A stretch of 64,000 nt of DNA from Isoetes taiwanensis (lineage: Eukaryota; Streptophyta; Lycopodiopsida; Isoetales; Isoetaceae). Each line of letters starts with the position of its first letter. Position 1 is the first letter of the stretch. Positions 1-13,454 of this stretch are shown here, in pieces. The position numbers and the translations under genes were made by a program. The notes under the pieces were generated by a model. It was not told where the DNA came from and ran no database searches. It worked only from the letters and a program-made list of their open reading frames with translations. The stretch covers positions 1,972,593 to 2,036,592 of the forward strand of contig JAJEKV010000002.1 of the NCBI GenBank assembly GCA_021234155.1. The letters are read 5' to 3'.

Positions 1-60
1 CAGCAACGCAACGCGCAACAACAACAACAACAACAAGTAACGTAACAACAACAATAACAA
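1..60. repeat. CAA-rich simple repeat
   Basis: The first 60 bases are built almost wholly from CAA and CAACG units. This is a low-complexity stretch cut by the window start, so its full length is unknown. Confidence 0.8.
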
Positions 61-914
61 TTTTAAGTGCAAGTATAACAACGTAAGTAACAATACCTCT
101 AATATCCACTAAAATGCACATTTTCTTGTCATTTAATCTTACACATAAGAGCCTTGGACAATGTATGGTAGATTATGCCATATCTGTAGCTTCATGGCTT
201 CATTAACAGATAGAAGGACTATGATGACACGTCTGCACTGGAGTACGTAGCGTTGTTCAATAGAGGAATGCAAAAAGCCAAATGTCAGGGACAATGTGAA
301 ATCATGAATTTTAGTCTTCTATATAAGTCTTTCCTAACAAACGATGCATCTGCATAGGAAGCCGGAAGTAGAGAGCAGACAAGAGGACATGGTTTAGGCC
401 CCATGATCTATATTCTGATGCCATATCAGGATCTGGATTGAGGTCCCCAACCACCTTCAGGACCAAGGCCATGATGTATCAAAGGCTTCTAATCCAGCGA
501 GCCCAAAAATGATGCAGTGCGTTAATAGGAAATAGCATTCCAATTGACCAATCGGAATTAACTATGCTAAGAGCAGAAGAATGAAAAATGATGCAGAGGT
601 AGGGTTGTTTAATTCTATTTGCTCCTAGCCCCGCTATACTTCATTTGTTTTGTCCCTTGTTATTATATCTCATATTGGCACAGGGAATGATCTGCCGCAT
701 TGTTTCCACGCTTTTCCCTATGTTTGATGCACATTTTACACTGGATGTGAGTTGTCCTTTCATGGCCCTCCCAAGAAAGAGAACGGGCGATTTTCCTTTG
801 AGAAAACATGGCAAAGGAGATTTCTCTCGGTTTCCAGACTTCAGTAGGATCAAGTTACAGAGGTTAAGCCTGGATTTTAAACAAGTACAGAGATGAAGGT
901 ACTCTGCATAGGGC
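61..914. other. No supported gene; AT-rich intergenic DNA
   Basis: Short frames are open on both strands around 640-915, but neither translation resembles a known domain and the two overlap antisense. I see nothing else here. Confidence 0.5.
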
Positions 915-2810
915 AAAGCCGTGGGCTTTGCACAGATAATTAAGAGGTATCAGCGCAGCCTAAATTTTGGCAGCATGAGCATGCTATTTTCCTTATTGGA
1001 GATGTGACAAGGGATGTCAGATATATTTCAGAAACAACCATGAAGTCCGTTTTGTTGCAAAAGAAATAATTAATCATTTGATGTTCCAAACTATTGGCTT
1101 CATTTTCCTTCTTGTAAAGTTTGCAGGGATTGATAATGATTTGGAATGAGCTGCTGAAGCTAAAAGATGCTCATTTGGAACAAAATGCCTGGTGCCTATG
1201 TTTAAACTTGGGATAAGCAAGCATGGGCGTGGTTTGCCTGTAGATTATCATTTAGCCAAACGGATAATGTAGTCCTGCTGAGACAGATCCAGCCACAGGA
1301 ATGCTTTTCGCCTTTCTTAGCTTACTGGTCTGGCTGTGCTTCAGCGACAAAATAGTTCTTTGGTAAATATATCGCTGCCTTACATTATCATTTAATTGTT
1401 TGGAAATGTTTTTGCACCTTAGATGCTAAAATTAAGGTCGCCAAGCCGAAGTGTAGTAATCCTGAATATTGTTGTCTTTGTCTTTGAAACAGGTAAAAGA
1501 TATTGATATGCTTCCTAATCATCAAAGAGCAGAAGCTGGTTACAGACCACGTCAATGGGAGAAGGCAATACTACATTCTTCACGCTGATTGTCTGTTTGC
1601 TCATGCTTCTACATCTAAACAAACTATCTCAGGTTTCCATTACCATACAAATCCATTAGTGAAATCCAGCAATTTGAGGGTTCAAGAGGAAAGCCCAAAG
1701 GATGCAAAAGCATCTATCATTTGTTGTGAGGAATGTCTGCACTATTACTTCCATTTTCTGGTGAATGTTTCTAGAACTCTTACTTGTTATTGGTCATCAT
1801 CCTATTATTAGTAAGGATGGTATTACTCATATATCCACTCAAGAGCATGCAAGGGCATTTGGCATTCTTTATGTATCTAAACATTTACTATCTTTAGCAT
1901 ATTAACCAGGTGGATTTAAATGAGACCATTTTTCTATATGCTGCAGAGGGGATTCCATGGGCAGAAGAAGAGAAAAAAAAAAAGATGACACTTTCTCTCA
2001 TCACATCAGGCTTTGCACAGATACTGAGAGGTAATTTTGGCGCATGCATCAGTTATCGAATACCATGCTACTCTTTCTTATTAGATGCGTATTATTATGG
2101 TCAGATATGCTTCTAAACAAAAGCATGAGAAGTCCATTTTATTGTAAAGAAACACACTAATCATCATTTGATGTTAAACGTCATTTCATTTTCCTCCTGT
2201 GTTTTGCAGGGTATTGGAAAGCATTTGAATGAACTGTTGAAGCTTATGCTCATGCTCATTTGGTAACAGAATGTCTATGCCATGTTTTAACTTGGGATAC
2301 ATGTATGAGCATGGGCGGTCTGGTCTCGCCTGTAGATTATAATTTAGCCAAACAGATAATGAAGTTGTTATACAGATCCAGCCACAGGAATGCCTTCTTA
2401 GCTCTAATGGTCTGGCTGCGTCAGCATTATTAGAATAAAGTTCTTAGTAAACATACCTTTTATTATGATTTGCTGTTTTGGAATGTTTTCAAGGTGAATA
2501 GTCATTGGTTTTGCCCTCGCCTTTGAACAAGTAAAGCATTGACATGCTTCCCGAAAGGGGCACTGTAAGAGCAGAAGCTTGTTACTTTAACGTTTCACTC
2601 TGAGAGAAGCAATGCTACTGTTCATGCTGATTGTCCGCTTCAAACGCCCATAAAATGTAGACTACGTCGCTTCACCACACAAACCATTGGGTTGAATCCA
2701 ATTGTAGCACTTGAGGGTCTAAGAGGATGCGGAAAAGACACTTTAGACCATCATTTCATGAGGAATGTCTACACTATTACTTTCATTTTTTAGGGAAATG
2801 TTTTAAATGC
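915..2810. repeat. Ancient ~1.09-kb tandem duplication (two diverged units)
   Basis: The segment at about 915-1,790 recurs at about 2,008-2,810 in the same orientation. Shared anchors in the same order include CTTTGCACAGATA, AATCATTTGATGTT, a TTTTGCAGGG(A/T) site, CTGTAGATTAT.ATTTAGCCAAAC, CAGATCCAGCCACAGGAATGC and GAGGAATGTCT.CACTATTACTT. The units differ by many substitutions and indels. No long frame is kept in both, so a coding function is not supported. The pyrimidine-rich TTTTGCAG could be old splice acceptors, so a duplicated intron-containing gene fragment is possible but unproven. Confidence 0.75.
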
Positions 2811-3384
2811 CTCGTGAGATTTCTACACATCATCAAATGGGACTAAGGTTGAGTTTCATTGATGTTCCAAGGAATGACTCAGGAGGATTCTCTAGAACCA
2901 AAGATTCATATAACGCATTTCATTTTCTGGGTACGGCTCACTATGGCCCATTTGCATCTTATGCAACATTGAAAACGGTGGGAATTTTAATTTACCAATG
3001 GGCCAATTCACCTTTATATCCCACTTATGGTGGGATATTTTGCTCTAGAATCTCTTTGATGGCCATACGTATATATATGTTTACATGGTTCATCTTTTGG
3101 TATCGTCTCAGGTGAATTACTGATTCTTGTAATATCATACATGATAGACTCCAGCAGAACAATTATATCCACTGCCAAGATCTTTAACTACCTTAACCTG
3201 GAAACTAAAAAGTAGGTTGGTCTCCACCTTAGGTATCTTTGGGTATTTTGGACAATTTATTCTAACCAAACCGATTTAGTGATGTTTTTGATAGCCTTAT
3301 TATCGCATATACAAGATTCTGCTTTTCTCTTTTATTTTGAAAGGATGGGGGCATCAGTTTGGGCGCTTTTAAGTAAAGTAAGCA
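2811..3384. other. AT-rich spacer, no gene seen
   Basis: A 102-codon frame at 2,807-3,115 (+) has no recognisable domain. Nothing else stands out before the GC-rich array starts. Confidence 0.45.
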
Positions 3385-6300
3385 GCACATTCATAAATTG
3401 CATCACTGCATTGAATGTAAAATAAATTCATTTTTTACAAATTTGATCCCTAATTCATCTCCGAAGACACGCCCTAATCGGAATTTTCTGAGAAGGTCCA
3501 GTCAAAGGGTTAGCATTAACGGCCGGGCAAAATGCTCGTATAAACCGAAGCCGCACCCTTCCCCAAGTCAAACGAGGCCAGATTCCTTGCGTGGATCCCT
3601 CACAAGAGGGGAGAGTCCCGACCCCCGTGAGGCGGGATCCAAAAGTTCCTCTGATCCCTCTTCGGGGCCGCTTCCCCTGGCCGACGCTTAATGACCACCC
3701 CCCCGAGCTCGGTTCCTATCCCGACCGCTGGATCCTTCCGCTCGTGGCCCCTTCGGGAAGGCCCAAAAGATTCCAGACGGCCCGGGGAGAACTTTGTCAA
3801 ACCGCGGGCGTCCCTGAGGTCGGCCTTTGGTGAAACCGCAGTGTTTTGTCGCCGGCAACTGTGGAGGTTCCGGAATCGCAAACCGACCCTTGGAAACGTC
3901 CTGAATGCGAACACCCTAGGGAGCAAGCCGCCTGGCTTTGCAAAAGAAAAGAAACACTCAAGATCCTCCACGTCCACATCCCAGCCAATCAGGTGTAAGT
4001 GTGATGGACATGAGCTACTTTGGCTTTTGAGGTCCCTGGGGTCTTCCGCCAATAAACTTGGTCCCATGGCAATCGACGTTTCGAAGTCCATTGGCAGAAG
4101 CCAAATCAATCCCCGAGAGGGGAGGTCGCCCGCCCCTGGCCCCTTTGGCTCGTGAGAGGAAAGGCAAGCGCATTCTCGGGATTTTAGGGTCCATCAAGGC
4201 CAACACCAACTCCCCACTCCACATCAAGACACTTCCAAGACAAGATCCCCCGGCCCCGACCGACAAGGAGAGGGCCTCCAAACGGTGGGCTGCCGTGTTC
4301 TAGAAGGGTTTGCATGCTTTGGGGGTCGGTGACTTGGTCTTCTGTTGTAACTGGGGACGGAAGCAAGAAGAGAGTCGCAGAATAACGCCGAGCAAGGGGA
4401 ACCCTGAACGCTGAAGTTTGGGCCTGTCCTCCCTCCCGATGTGGCAAGTAGAAGCCTTTTGCGCTGGCAAGACATTCATAAATTCGCAATTAATGCATTG
4501 TACTCAAAATAAATTCTGATTTTTGCCGCCCGGATCCCTAATTCATCTCCAGCACACAACCCAATTTTGGAATTTTCTGGAGAAGGTCCAGGTCAAAGGG
4601 TTAGCATTAGAATAATCCAGCAAGAGTTCAAAGCCCGCTGAGCCGGGTAAACGAGTACTGCACCTTTTCCCACCAAACCAGGCTGTGATCTTTTGCATGG
4701 CTCCTCACAAGAGGGGAGAGAGTCCTGACCCTGTGAGGCTGATCTGATCCCGTCCTTCAATTTAATGACCACTCCTCCCGGAAAGCATCTGCCTCTATCC
4801 GAATCGTTGATCCTCCGCTCTGTACCCTTCTGGAAGGCCTGCAGACCTGTGACGACCGAGAATCCTGTCAAAGTCCCGTGCCTTTGTGAAACCTCGTTGT
4901 TTTATCGCTCGCACCGGAGAGCTGGAATGGTAAATCGATCTTCCTGCTAAGTCAGTCCTGAATGGCTAAATTACCCTAGGGAGCAAGTTACAAGGTCGGC
5001 TTTGCAAAAGAAAGAATACTCACGCTTCCACGACAGTTGTCCTAAGACTACATCCTAGGCTAATTGGACTACGAAAGTGTGCTAGACATGAGCTACTGGC
5101 GCTTCTTGAGGTCGGGTGGTCTTCGGGCCACTACCAACTTGGTCCCTGTGGCAATGTCAGTTCTCCGAGTCCATTGGCAGAGCCAAATCACGATTCCCGA
5201 GGGGGAGATCGCCCCCGTCCGTCCCCCGTGGCCTTGGGGAGAGGAAATCTCTAGCTTACCACTCCCGGGATTCTGGAACGTATCACAAGCCAACACCCCC
5301 ACCTTAACAATCATCCCGCCGCCAGCGTCCCACCGACCGAGCAGAGAGGGCCTCCAAAACGTAAAACCCGTGGGCTGCCGTGTTCGTAAGGGTTTGGCGC
5401 GCTTTGGGGGCGAAGTTTGGTCCGCTGCACTTGGGATTGGTCGAGAAGTCATACGAGAACGCGAGCAAGGGAACCGATCCGGGAGTGGAAGTTTGGGCCG
5501 TCCTCCCTCCCGATGTGGCAATTAGAAGCTCGAGGGCGCTTTGCAGTGGCAAGACATTCATAAATTCGCAATTAATGCATTGTACGAAAATAAATTTGAT
5601 TTTTGCAAGCTGGATCCCTAATTCATTCCCAGCGACACAGCCCAATTTTCGGAATTTTCGGGTAGGTCTAGGTCAAAGGGTTAAGATAGAACGGCCGGGC
5701 GTTCGCTATGGCAACCGAGCCGCACCCTTCCTAAGCCAAACGGTGCCGTGACCTTGCGGTGGCTCCCCACAAGAGGGGAGAGTCCTGACCAGAGGCGATC
5801 GTAAAGTCTCGGTGGCGTTTCTTCCTCGGTACCGTAGCGGAAAGTCGTGACGCCACGACTAATTCTCCCTGAGTCTTGCCTCTATCCGGATCGCTGATTC
5901 GCTCAGGCCCCTTCTGAAGGCCCAAAGATTCCGTGATCGGCCCCGGGATAACTTTGTCAAATCATGGAGCGCCCCGGCGGTCTACTTTGTAGAAATCGCA
6001 GTTGTTTTATCGCTCTAATCGAGGCTTTAATGGTTAACCGACTCTTGCTGTCACGCCCAGAATGGCACTATAATGCCGGTACACGGTTTTGCAGTAGTTA
6101 AAACACTCATCTACCTACGCGGACGACCATTCCAGGCCAATCGGATCACGCAGGTGCAAGATATGAGCTACTTTCGCTTTGGAGGTCAGTGGTCTTTTGC
6201 CACAAAACTTGTTCCCCGCAATGTCGGCGCTCGAAGTCCATTGGCGTAGGTTTAAATCACGCCTGTGAGAGGGGAGGTCGCCTATCCGGTCCTCGTGGCC

Positions 6301-8850
6301 TTGGGAGAGGAATTCGTAAAAGCAGCCGGATTTTAGGTCCGTATACCGGGCGGCCGCACAACTTCACTCCACGCCAAGACATCTACGCTATCCCCGACCG
6401 ACAATAGTGGCCTCCTAAACGTAAACCCTGCGTGCTGCCAGTTCGTATACGCAGCTCTTTATCTGCTTAACAGGGATTATACCGGTGAAGCCGGCGCCGA
6501 ATGCGAGCAAGGGGAACCGACTTAACGGAGTTTGGGCCTGGCGCATGCCAGAGTGGCAAGACATTCATAAATTCGTAATTAATGCATTGAATGAAAATAA
6601 ATTCTTGATTTTGCAAATTGATCCCCTTTTAATTCATCTCCGCAAAGACACTACTCAATTTTCTAATTTCTGAGAAGGTCTAGGTCAAAGGGTTAAGATT
6701 AGAACGGCCGGGGCGTTCGCCAGGGCAACCGAGTCGGCACCCTTCCCCAAGTCAACTGAGGCCGGTGATCTTGTGATCCCCACAAGAGAGTCCCATCCCG
6801 TGATATGGATCCAAAAAGTTCTCGAGGCAGCTCTCGGCCGGGCCTCGGCCGTGACGCCACGACCAACACTTCTCCTGAGCTCCTAAGCCTCTATCCGATC
6901 AAGGATCCTCCTCAGTCTGTGGCCCTCTTCGAAGGCCTAAAAGATTCCAGACGGCCCTCCCGAGAACTTGTCAAACCGCCGCGGAGTCCCTTGAGTGCTA
7001 CCAGAGAAACCGCGGGAGAGCCATCGCCGCACCGGAGGCTCCCGGAATGGCAAATCAATTTCTACGCTAAATCGCCGAATGGCGTAAATTACCCTGGGGA
7101 GCAAGTTACAAGGTCGGTTTTGGTAAAAGAAAAGAAACACTCTTGCTCTCAATGAGCATATCCAAAGATCCACATCCAGGCCAATCGATCACGAGTGTGA
7201 TGTGAACATGAGCTACTTTGGCTTTGAGGTCGGGGTCGCTTCGCCACCGGAACTTATCCCTGTGGCAATGTCGACGTTTCGAGTCCATCGGGCAGAGCCA
7301 AATCACGCCTCCGTAGAGGGGAGGTCATCCGGCCCCGTGGCCTGGGAGTAGCCCGGCAAGCAACTTCCTGGGATTTAGGGTCCGGTTCGGGTATTCAACA
7401 TTCTACCGCCGCTACCGACCGGATATAGAAATTTCCAAAACGAAACCTCTAAGTGGGTTTGCATTTTAAAGCCGAAGCCAATCGCTACGGGGATATCGAA
7501 GTCATACGGTGAAATGAGGAGCAAGGTGAAACTGACTTTGAACGGAAGCTTGGGCCCCGTCCCTCCTCCCATGTGCAATTAGAAGTTGGGGGGCTTTGCG
7601 CCGGGCAAGACATTCATAAATTCGTAATAATGGCACAAACAAAATAAATTTTATTTCGCCGGATTCCTAATTCATCACCGTTACGTCTCCAGTTTCGGAA
7701 TTTTTGGAGAAGGTCAGAAGGCTCCAGGGCCGTGCTGGGTTAAGATAGAATCCGGCCGGCAGCCCGCTGCGTGGCAAACCGAGCTGCACCTTCCCTGCCA
7801 AACGAGGCCAGACCTTGCGTGGCTCCTCACAAGAGGGGAGAGTCCGCACCCCGTGAGGCGGGATCCAAAATTCCCGAGGCGCCTCTTTTCCCGGCAGCCA
7901 CGGGCCGTGACGCTAATGACCACCTCTCCCGGAGCCCGCCTCCTCTATCCGGACCGCTGATCTCCTTCCGACAGGCTGCCCCTTCTGAAGCGGCCCAAAG
8001 ATTCCGATCGGTCCGAGAACTTGTTAAACTGGGCTGAAAGGCCCGGTGGCCTGCCTTTGTAGAAACCGCGTATTTTGTCGTTTCTCGGCACCGGAGGCTT
8101 CCTAATGGCAATCAATCTCAAGTCAGTCCGGGGTCGGCTAAATTACCCTAGGGAGCAAGTTATAAGGTCGGTTTTGCAAAGGAAAGAAACACTCATCTAC
8201 TCCATGCATCCCAGATCCACCCCAGCCAATTGATGGCTATGTTGGGGACATGAGCTACTTTGGCGCTTCTTGAGGTCGGTACCAACTTGGTCCCCTGGCA
8301 CGCCTGGTTCTCGGTATTCAATGGCGAGCCAAATCACTCTGCCCGAGAGGGGAGGTCGCCTCGTCCGTTCCCCAGCCTTCGTAGAAATTAGGCAAGTACC
8401 GGGGATTTTAGGGTCCATGCCGTAGATCAACACCCCCACTCATATCAAAGACACGGGCGCAGCATCCGCCAACTGATGAAGGAGAGGGCCTCCAAACGAA
8501 CCCTATGGGTTGCCACGCTCTAGGCTGGTTTGCGCTTTTGGGGCCGAAGTTTTGTCCGCTGTAATTTTGGACGTGGCCGAAGCCGCCAGAACGGGCCCAC
8601 CACCGAGTTTCAGCCCGTCTTCCCATGGCAACAGTAGTCGGGGGCTTTTGCAAAGGGCGCAAGACATTCATAAATTCGTAATTAATGCATTGTACCTGAA
8701 ATAAATTCCCCGATTTTGCCACCGACCTTCCACCCCAGTAATAATGTACCTTTAAATTTTTGAGAAGGCTCAGGTCAAATGGTTAGCATTAACCTGCCGG
8801 GCGCCTGCCGGCGCGGCAACCGAATGCACCCTCTCCCCAAGTCAAACAAG
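3385..8850. repeat. GC-rich tandem array of ~1.05-kb units (five full plus one partial)
   Basis: A landmark (GACATTCATAAATTCG followed by AATTAATGCATTG) starts near 3,388, 4,472, 5,552, 6,559, 7,608 and 8,667, giving periods of about 1,080, 1,007, 1,049 and 1,059. Other blocks recur in order in each unit: GAGAAGGTC.AGGTCAAAGGGTTA, CTCACAAGAGGGGAGAGTCC, GGAGCAAGTTA.AAGGTCGG, CATGAGCTACTTTGGC and GAGGGGAGGTCGCC. Units differ by many 1-10 bp indels and keep no common reading frame. I do not see 5S, 18S or tRNA signatures. The array is strikingly GC-rich against AT-rich flanks. It could be a satellite, rDNA-spacer-like subrepeats or an amplified TE piece. Confidence 0.85.
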
Positions 8851-10500
8851 GCTGTGGACTCAAAATATGTGGTTCAATTTCAGTGATGTCTATAGATTCA
8901 CGTTTTTCCAAGATCCTATTTATCTTCTCTTTACATCACTCTTTACTCCTGCCATACCATTGTGCCAAAAATGAAATAAAGATTTAAATCCCCATAAACA
9001 TCCATTCTCCCAACAATGGGCAGCTGTCAAGGTCACCAAACCCAGCCGTTAGCATTGATTAGTCGAATTAATGTAGCCAAAGCTAATTCTGTTCTTCTAT
9101 TTCTAACAGGTTTACATGTTTGGGCATTGTCAAATGGCTACCCAGAGATTGTCAAGGCTACCATGGAATGTGACCGCCAAATTCTATTCGTGTAATTATT
9201 CTATTCTTAAGGTATTATCCCTCAAGCTCCAATATTTCGTAAAATTAGATAGAATTCATGCAGTAAAATGTAAGGTTTAAAGTTTTAAAACTGAAGTGGA
9301 TCCTTTTTAAGACTTGAAAAACATGCAAGAGTATAGAGTCATCAATAAAAGAAGTTTTTATGCTTCATCAAATGAGGTTGTGATAATCTACAATTGCTAT
9401 GGGTGACAAAATTTGAATATATGACATTTAGGTGGGTCGCTTTTGTTTTGACTCATTACCGTCCAGCCTTTGACCAACTATATATCATATAAAATGATTG
9501 AACCGAGGGCTACAAAGCATTGTATCGGCAGATTCATAATTTATATTAGATAAAACCTAACTATTTGTTTCTTTAAGGCAATGATGGTGCGGATTACAAA
9601 GAGTTCCCTAAAGCCCATTATGCATGTTTGTATTTATTCAAGGTTGTATTATTCCACAAATGATGAATTGCCTCCCCATTCATGCATTAATTATCAATTT
9701 GTAAGCACCTCCTGCGAAAACGTGAAATTTTGTACCTAGACCTCCGCCATCGATGGTATTAACGCGGGCGCTTAGATACAAGGTGATGACAATTAAATTG
9801 TATATCTTTTCAATGTTAAAAGGCCTTCAAAGATTTTGTAACCATGCTTTTTTTTTAATCAGAAGATTCCAATGTATATAAAGAACTTCCCTTGTATCAC
9901 AAATCTTTTTTTGGCAAAGCATGTTGATTTCTTAAACGCAAAGATTCCTTTAGTATGCAAATATCTAACTTAGCTAGAGAGAAATAATGATCTTCAAAGG
10001 AGATTTTGCCATCTAAAGGGGTCCAAATGGTTCCAAAGACATGCATGTACTATGGAAAATCGCATAACCGATAAAAGATTGAAAATCGCTATGACAAAAA
10101 AGATTTTTGTATCAAATGGCTTGCATAATCATTGATGCGTAATCTGGACAAATGGGAGAGTAGAGGATGAGAACCACATGATTAACGACAGTTCATATAA
10201 AATGGACATCGAGATGTGTACGTAAATATAATGGATGGAACCTAAGATACATTCCGATGACAATAACAGAAACACCGGTGATTTGGGGTGACGCATCCGG
10301 TGGAATATGACCGTATACGAGAAGTACTACAAAGGAAAGAGGGTTTGTAATATGATCCTATCAAAAAGTGGATCATAAACCCCATACAAATTGTTCGCCT
10401 TTTGCCGATTGGATAACGCACGATCACCGCACTACTAATGGGTCAAGAAAGTGGATACCGGGTAACAATAGAAAAAAAGTCACTTTTCTAAAGGCTATAT
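8851..10500. other. AT-rich intergenic DNA, no gene seen
   Basis: There is no open frame with a recognisable product and no clear repeat structure. Only short homopolymers and A/T-rich stretches are visible. Confidence 0.5.
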
Positions 10501-10515
10501 CATAACAAAGATGAT

Positions 10516-10676
10516 GTGCTAAGAGCGCTCTTTAGGGAGCTCAACATGCTACACAAGTCCAGGGGCCTCGGCACGGTGGACATTAATGTATATTCTATTC
10601 TATTTTATTCTATTCTATTCTATTCTATTCTATTCTATTCTATTCTATTCTATTCTATTCTATTCTATTCTATTCT
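10516..10676 (+). mobile_element. Possible 5'-truncated LINE tail ending in (TATTC)n
   Basis: CGGTGGACATTAATGTA runs directly into about 17 units of TATTC (10,591-10,676). The LINE on the minus strand at 49.66-51.83 kb ends in CGTGGACGTTAAAAAAA followed by TATTC units, so the layout matches: GTGGAC(G/A)TTAA, then the pentamer. Only about 20 bases of the upstream match are convincing, so this may simply be a microsatellite. Confidence 0.5.
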
Positions 10677-12920
10677 AATTCATGCATTGATTATATTCCA
10701 TAATGTAAAGTCTAGCTTCTGATGAATTTGTGTATCTTAATTTGTGGGACAATCAACTGACACAATAAAGAAGTGAAAAGGCATTAAATTCTAATGATGT
10801 AAGTCACCAACTCAGGTAAGAGACTAGCATTTTAACTAAGTCAAGTGCATAAACCCAAAGACTGATAGATCATTTCTTTCATGAACAAAATGTATAAAAT
10901 GGGAAAGGAAGAAGAATAGTTGAAAAAATAGATCACATAAAATGGAAAAGGAAGAGAAGAATAGTGAAAGAAAAATATAGCAACCATGTGAGAATATTTC
11001 AGAACTCATCCTTTCTAATAGTAGCATATTTGTAACTATCCTTTCTAATAGTAAGCAATATGCGATTGCTTTCCAACAATCATACAATTATGAAACTCAA
11101 TGTAATGTGAACATACATAACTCCATTTAATGCTTTGTCCCCGCTGTTTTGTTGCAATTTTAATACTATCTCTTCTTAGCTCACTGTACTCCCGCATTGG
11201 TTTGCAAATCGCTTAGATAAGGGCAGGGACCGTTGGATTGCAATGCAATCCAACCCCATTGAAGATCTTCCAAAACGGGTGGTATAAATGCTGTTAGGCA
11301 TTTAAGTGTTCAGATTCTATGAGTGCAAAATATAAAGCACCATTTAAGGACTATATAACAACGTAAACATAGCTGAAAATTTTGGATAAATAGAGAGGAT
11401 TAGAAGTCCTTTAATTAAGATAAATCATATTCATTCCAAAATTTAAAGGTGTTTTTATGCACGTAATTGTCCGACAACACTTTACATCCATAAATTATGG
11501 TCACCATAGTTTTAATGCCAACGACCTTACATAGGTCTACTAAGACTTTATCCCTCCTATATATTTTTTCAAGATTATCATACAAAGTACATGTTCTTAG
11601 AACATTTTTATATTATAGACCCATGGAATTGCTTGCAATTTAAAACACAAGAGAAAAAGAAAGACATAACTTATTCTTTTTTTTAATTTACTAATCGACA
11701 AGAAATGGTGGTCCAAATGCCACCGAGATGCTCGATTTAACCTCTTTGAATGATTTCATCCTCCTTTTTCCAACTTTATGCCTAGCAACGTGGGCATCGT
11801 GAATCCAGGTAAATGCTTATAAAAGCGATATTCGATAACGTCCGTTGAATATCGAATTCCTGAAATATGTATTCACGCTGACGTCTGCAGACCTAGCGTC
11901 TATCTCGAATAAGGCATAAACAAAGTTAGAGTTTCATTTACTCTTTATTCAAGGTAGCCGATTTATTTCATTATTTGCTCCGCTATTTTTATGCATGTTA
12001 AGTTTTTTTATATCACTTCGTGATATGTCAGCGCCATATCGTGTATATGAAGGTCGCTTCATTTTGCCAATTCAAGTGGTATTATATGTTATTTTCATTT
12101 TGCCAATTCAAAGGTATTATTATTTAATGTCTTAATTTCATATATTTTTCTTCTATCTTAGACCTCCATTCACTATGATGTTATATTTTGTATTATCATG
12201 ATTTTGTTAGTAGCTTCAAGCCTCATATTTTATTTCTCGGTCGTTTCCTCGGGTTGAAAATTGTCTCAACATTAAATTTCTAGCTCGTGAAAGTGTTAAT
12301 AAGAATCAAGGTTAATAGCCGTAAATCAATCATGTAATCCATTTCATCTTAGCATCATTTAGCATTCACCGCTATATGTGCATGAGATTGCATATACATG
12401 CATGATATGTCATGTTAATGTACAAATTCCCCTTAAAGTTTTGGGCTTTTTGCTTTAAAACCTTCCTTCACTTTAACTAAATTTAGACGAAGTTACATTT
12501 GAGATAAGAAATCATGCTTTATTTTAAAGAATGTTTGTTTTTCTCAATGTTTGGATCTAACTTGTCGGTAGCCATTTATTGTTTCTATGCATCGCCATTT
12601 TGCCTAATGCCATTTGCCACAAAATTTAACTTGATATTCTTAGAAATATCCTTATATCAGAAATGAGCACTACTATGTTTATGAGTTCAAGCAAAAATAA
12701 TAAGAATTTAAGCGCACAGATTGTTTGGCACATTCCTCTTATTGTTCTCTACCTTTATTGTGCATGTTTTTTCAAGAAAAATTGCTTTTACAATTAATAC
12801 CAAAGCACTTTGATATGTGCTATTCAAGATCAATGAAATAATGAAAACCAATTTCTTTGAAGGTTATCGTAACTTTACTCTTTACTGGCATTGCAAGTTC
12901 GTGTCCAAGATTGATGTCGC
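10677..12920. other. AT-rich intergenic DNA, no gene seen
   Basis: Only small local repeats are visible, for example CATTTTGCCAATTCAA at about 12,060 and again at about 12,100. No frame has a recognisable product. Confidence 0.5.
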
Positions 12921-12923
12921 TAA

Positions 12924-13200
12924 TGGTTACAAAGCATGAAATAAAAAATGGTTTTGATTTTAATATTGCAACAATATATACCTAATTAAATGTATTATAA
13001 GCTCTAAGTACATGGTGGATAACATACAAGTGAGGTTGGCCTAGCAACTCGTGTAGAAAAATTGCATGAAATAGAAAATGGTTTTGATTTTTTAATAGTA
13101 CAACAATATGTACTTCTAATTGTAAATGTATTTGTTTCCAAGTACATTGTTGACAATGATAAAGTGAGGTTGGACCTAGCAAAGAAGTAGAAATTGTTCT
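12924..13200. repeat. Tandem duplication of a ~135-bp unit
   Basis: Unit 1 is about 12,924-13,060 and unit 2 about 13,061-13,200. Both start with GCATGAAATA.AAAATGGTTTTGATTTT, carry ACAACAATAT.TAC and AAGTACAT.GT, and end with GTGAGGTTGG.CCTAGCAA. Divergence is modest. No function is inferred. Confidence 0.8.
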
Positions 13201-13454
13201 CACATCCTTACGCTAGGTTTAGGATATTAGCGAAGTTCCCCCAACCCCGTGATTCTTTATAAAACATCTATAGATCTAAAGGTAATACATCGATAATGGT
13301 GGCTATTAGACAATTTTAATAAAAAAAATAATGGTAAAAATAACAAAGCCCATTCTGCCAGTATTCACCATATGGAAGTTAAAATAAGGCATTTTGAAAG
13401 GTCGGCAAACACGATGACAAAGATATTGCCCCGGCAACGCCGCACACGCTTACT

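Noticed and set aside
641-916. Opposed 83- and 91-codon frames
   Set aside because: Antisense overlapping frames without domain content; likely chance.
3591-4155. Overlapping open frames in the GC-rich array (up to 169 codons)
   Set aside because: GC-rich sequence has few stops. The frames are not conserved between array units.
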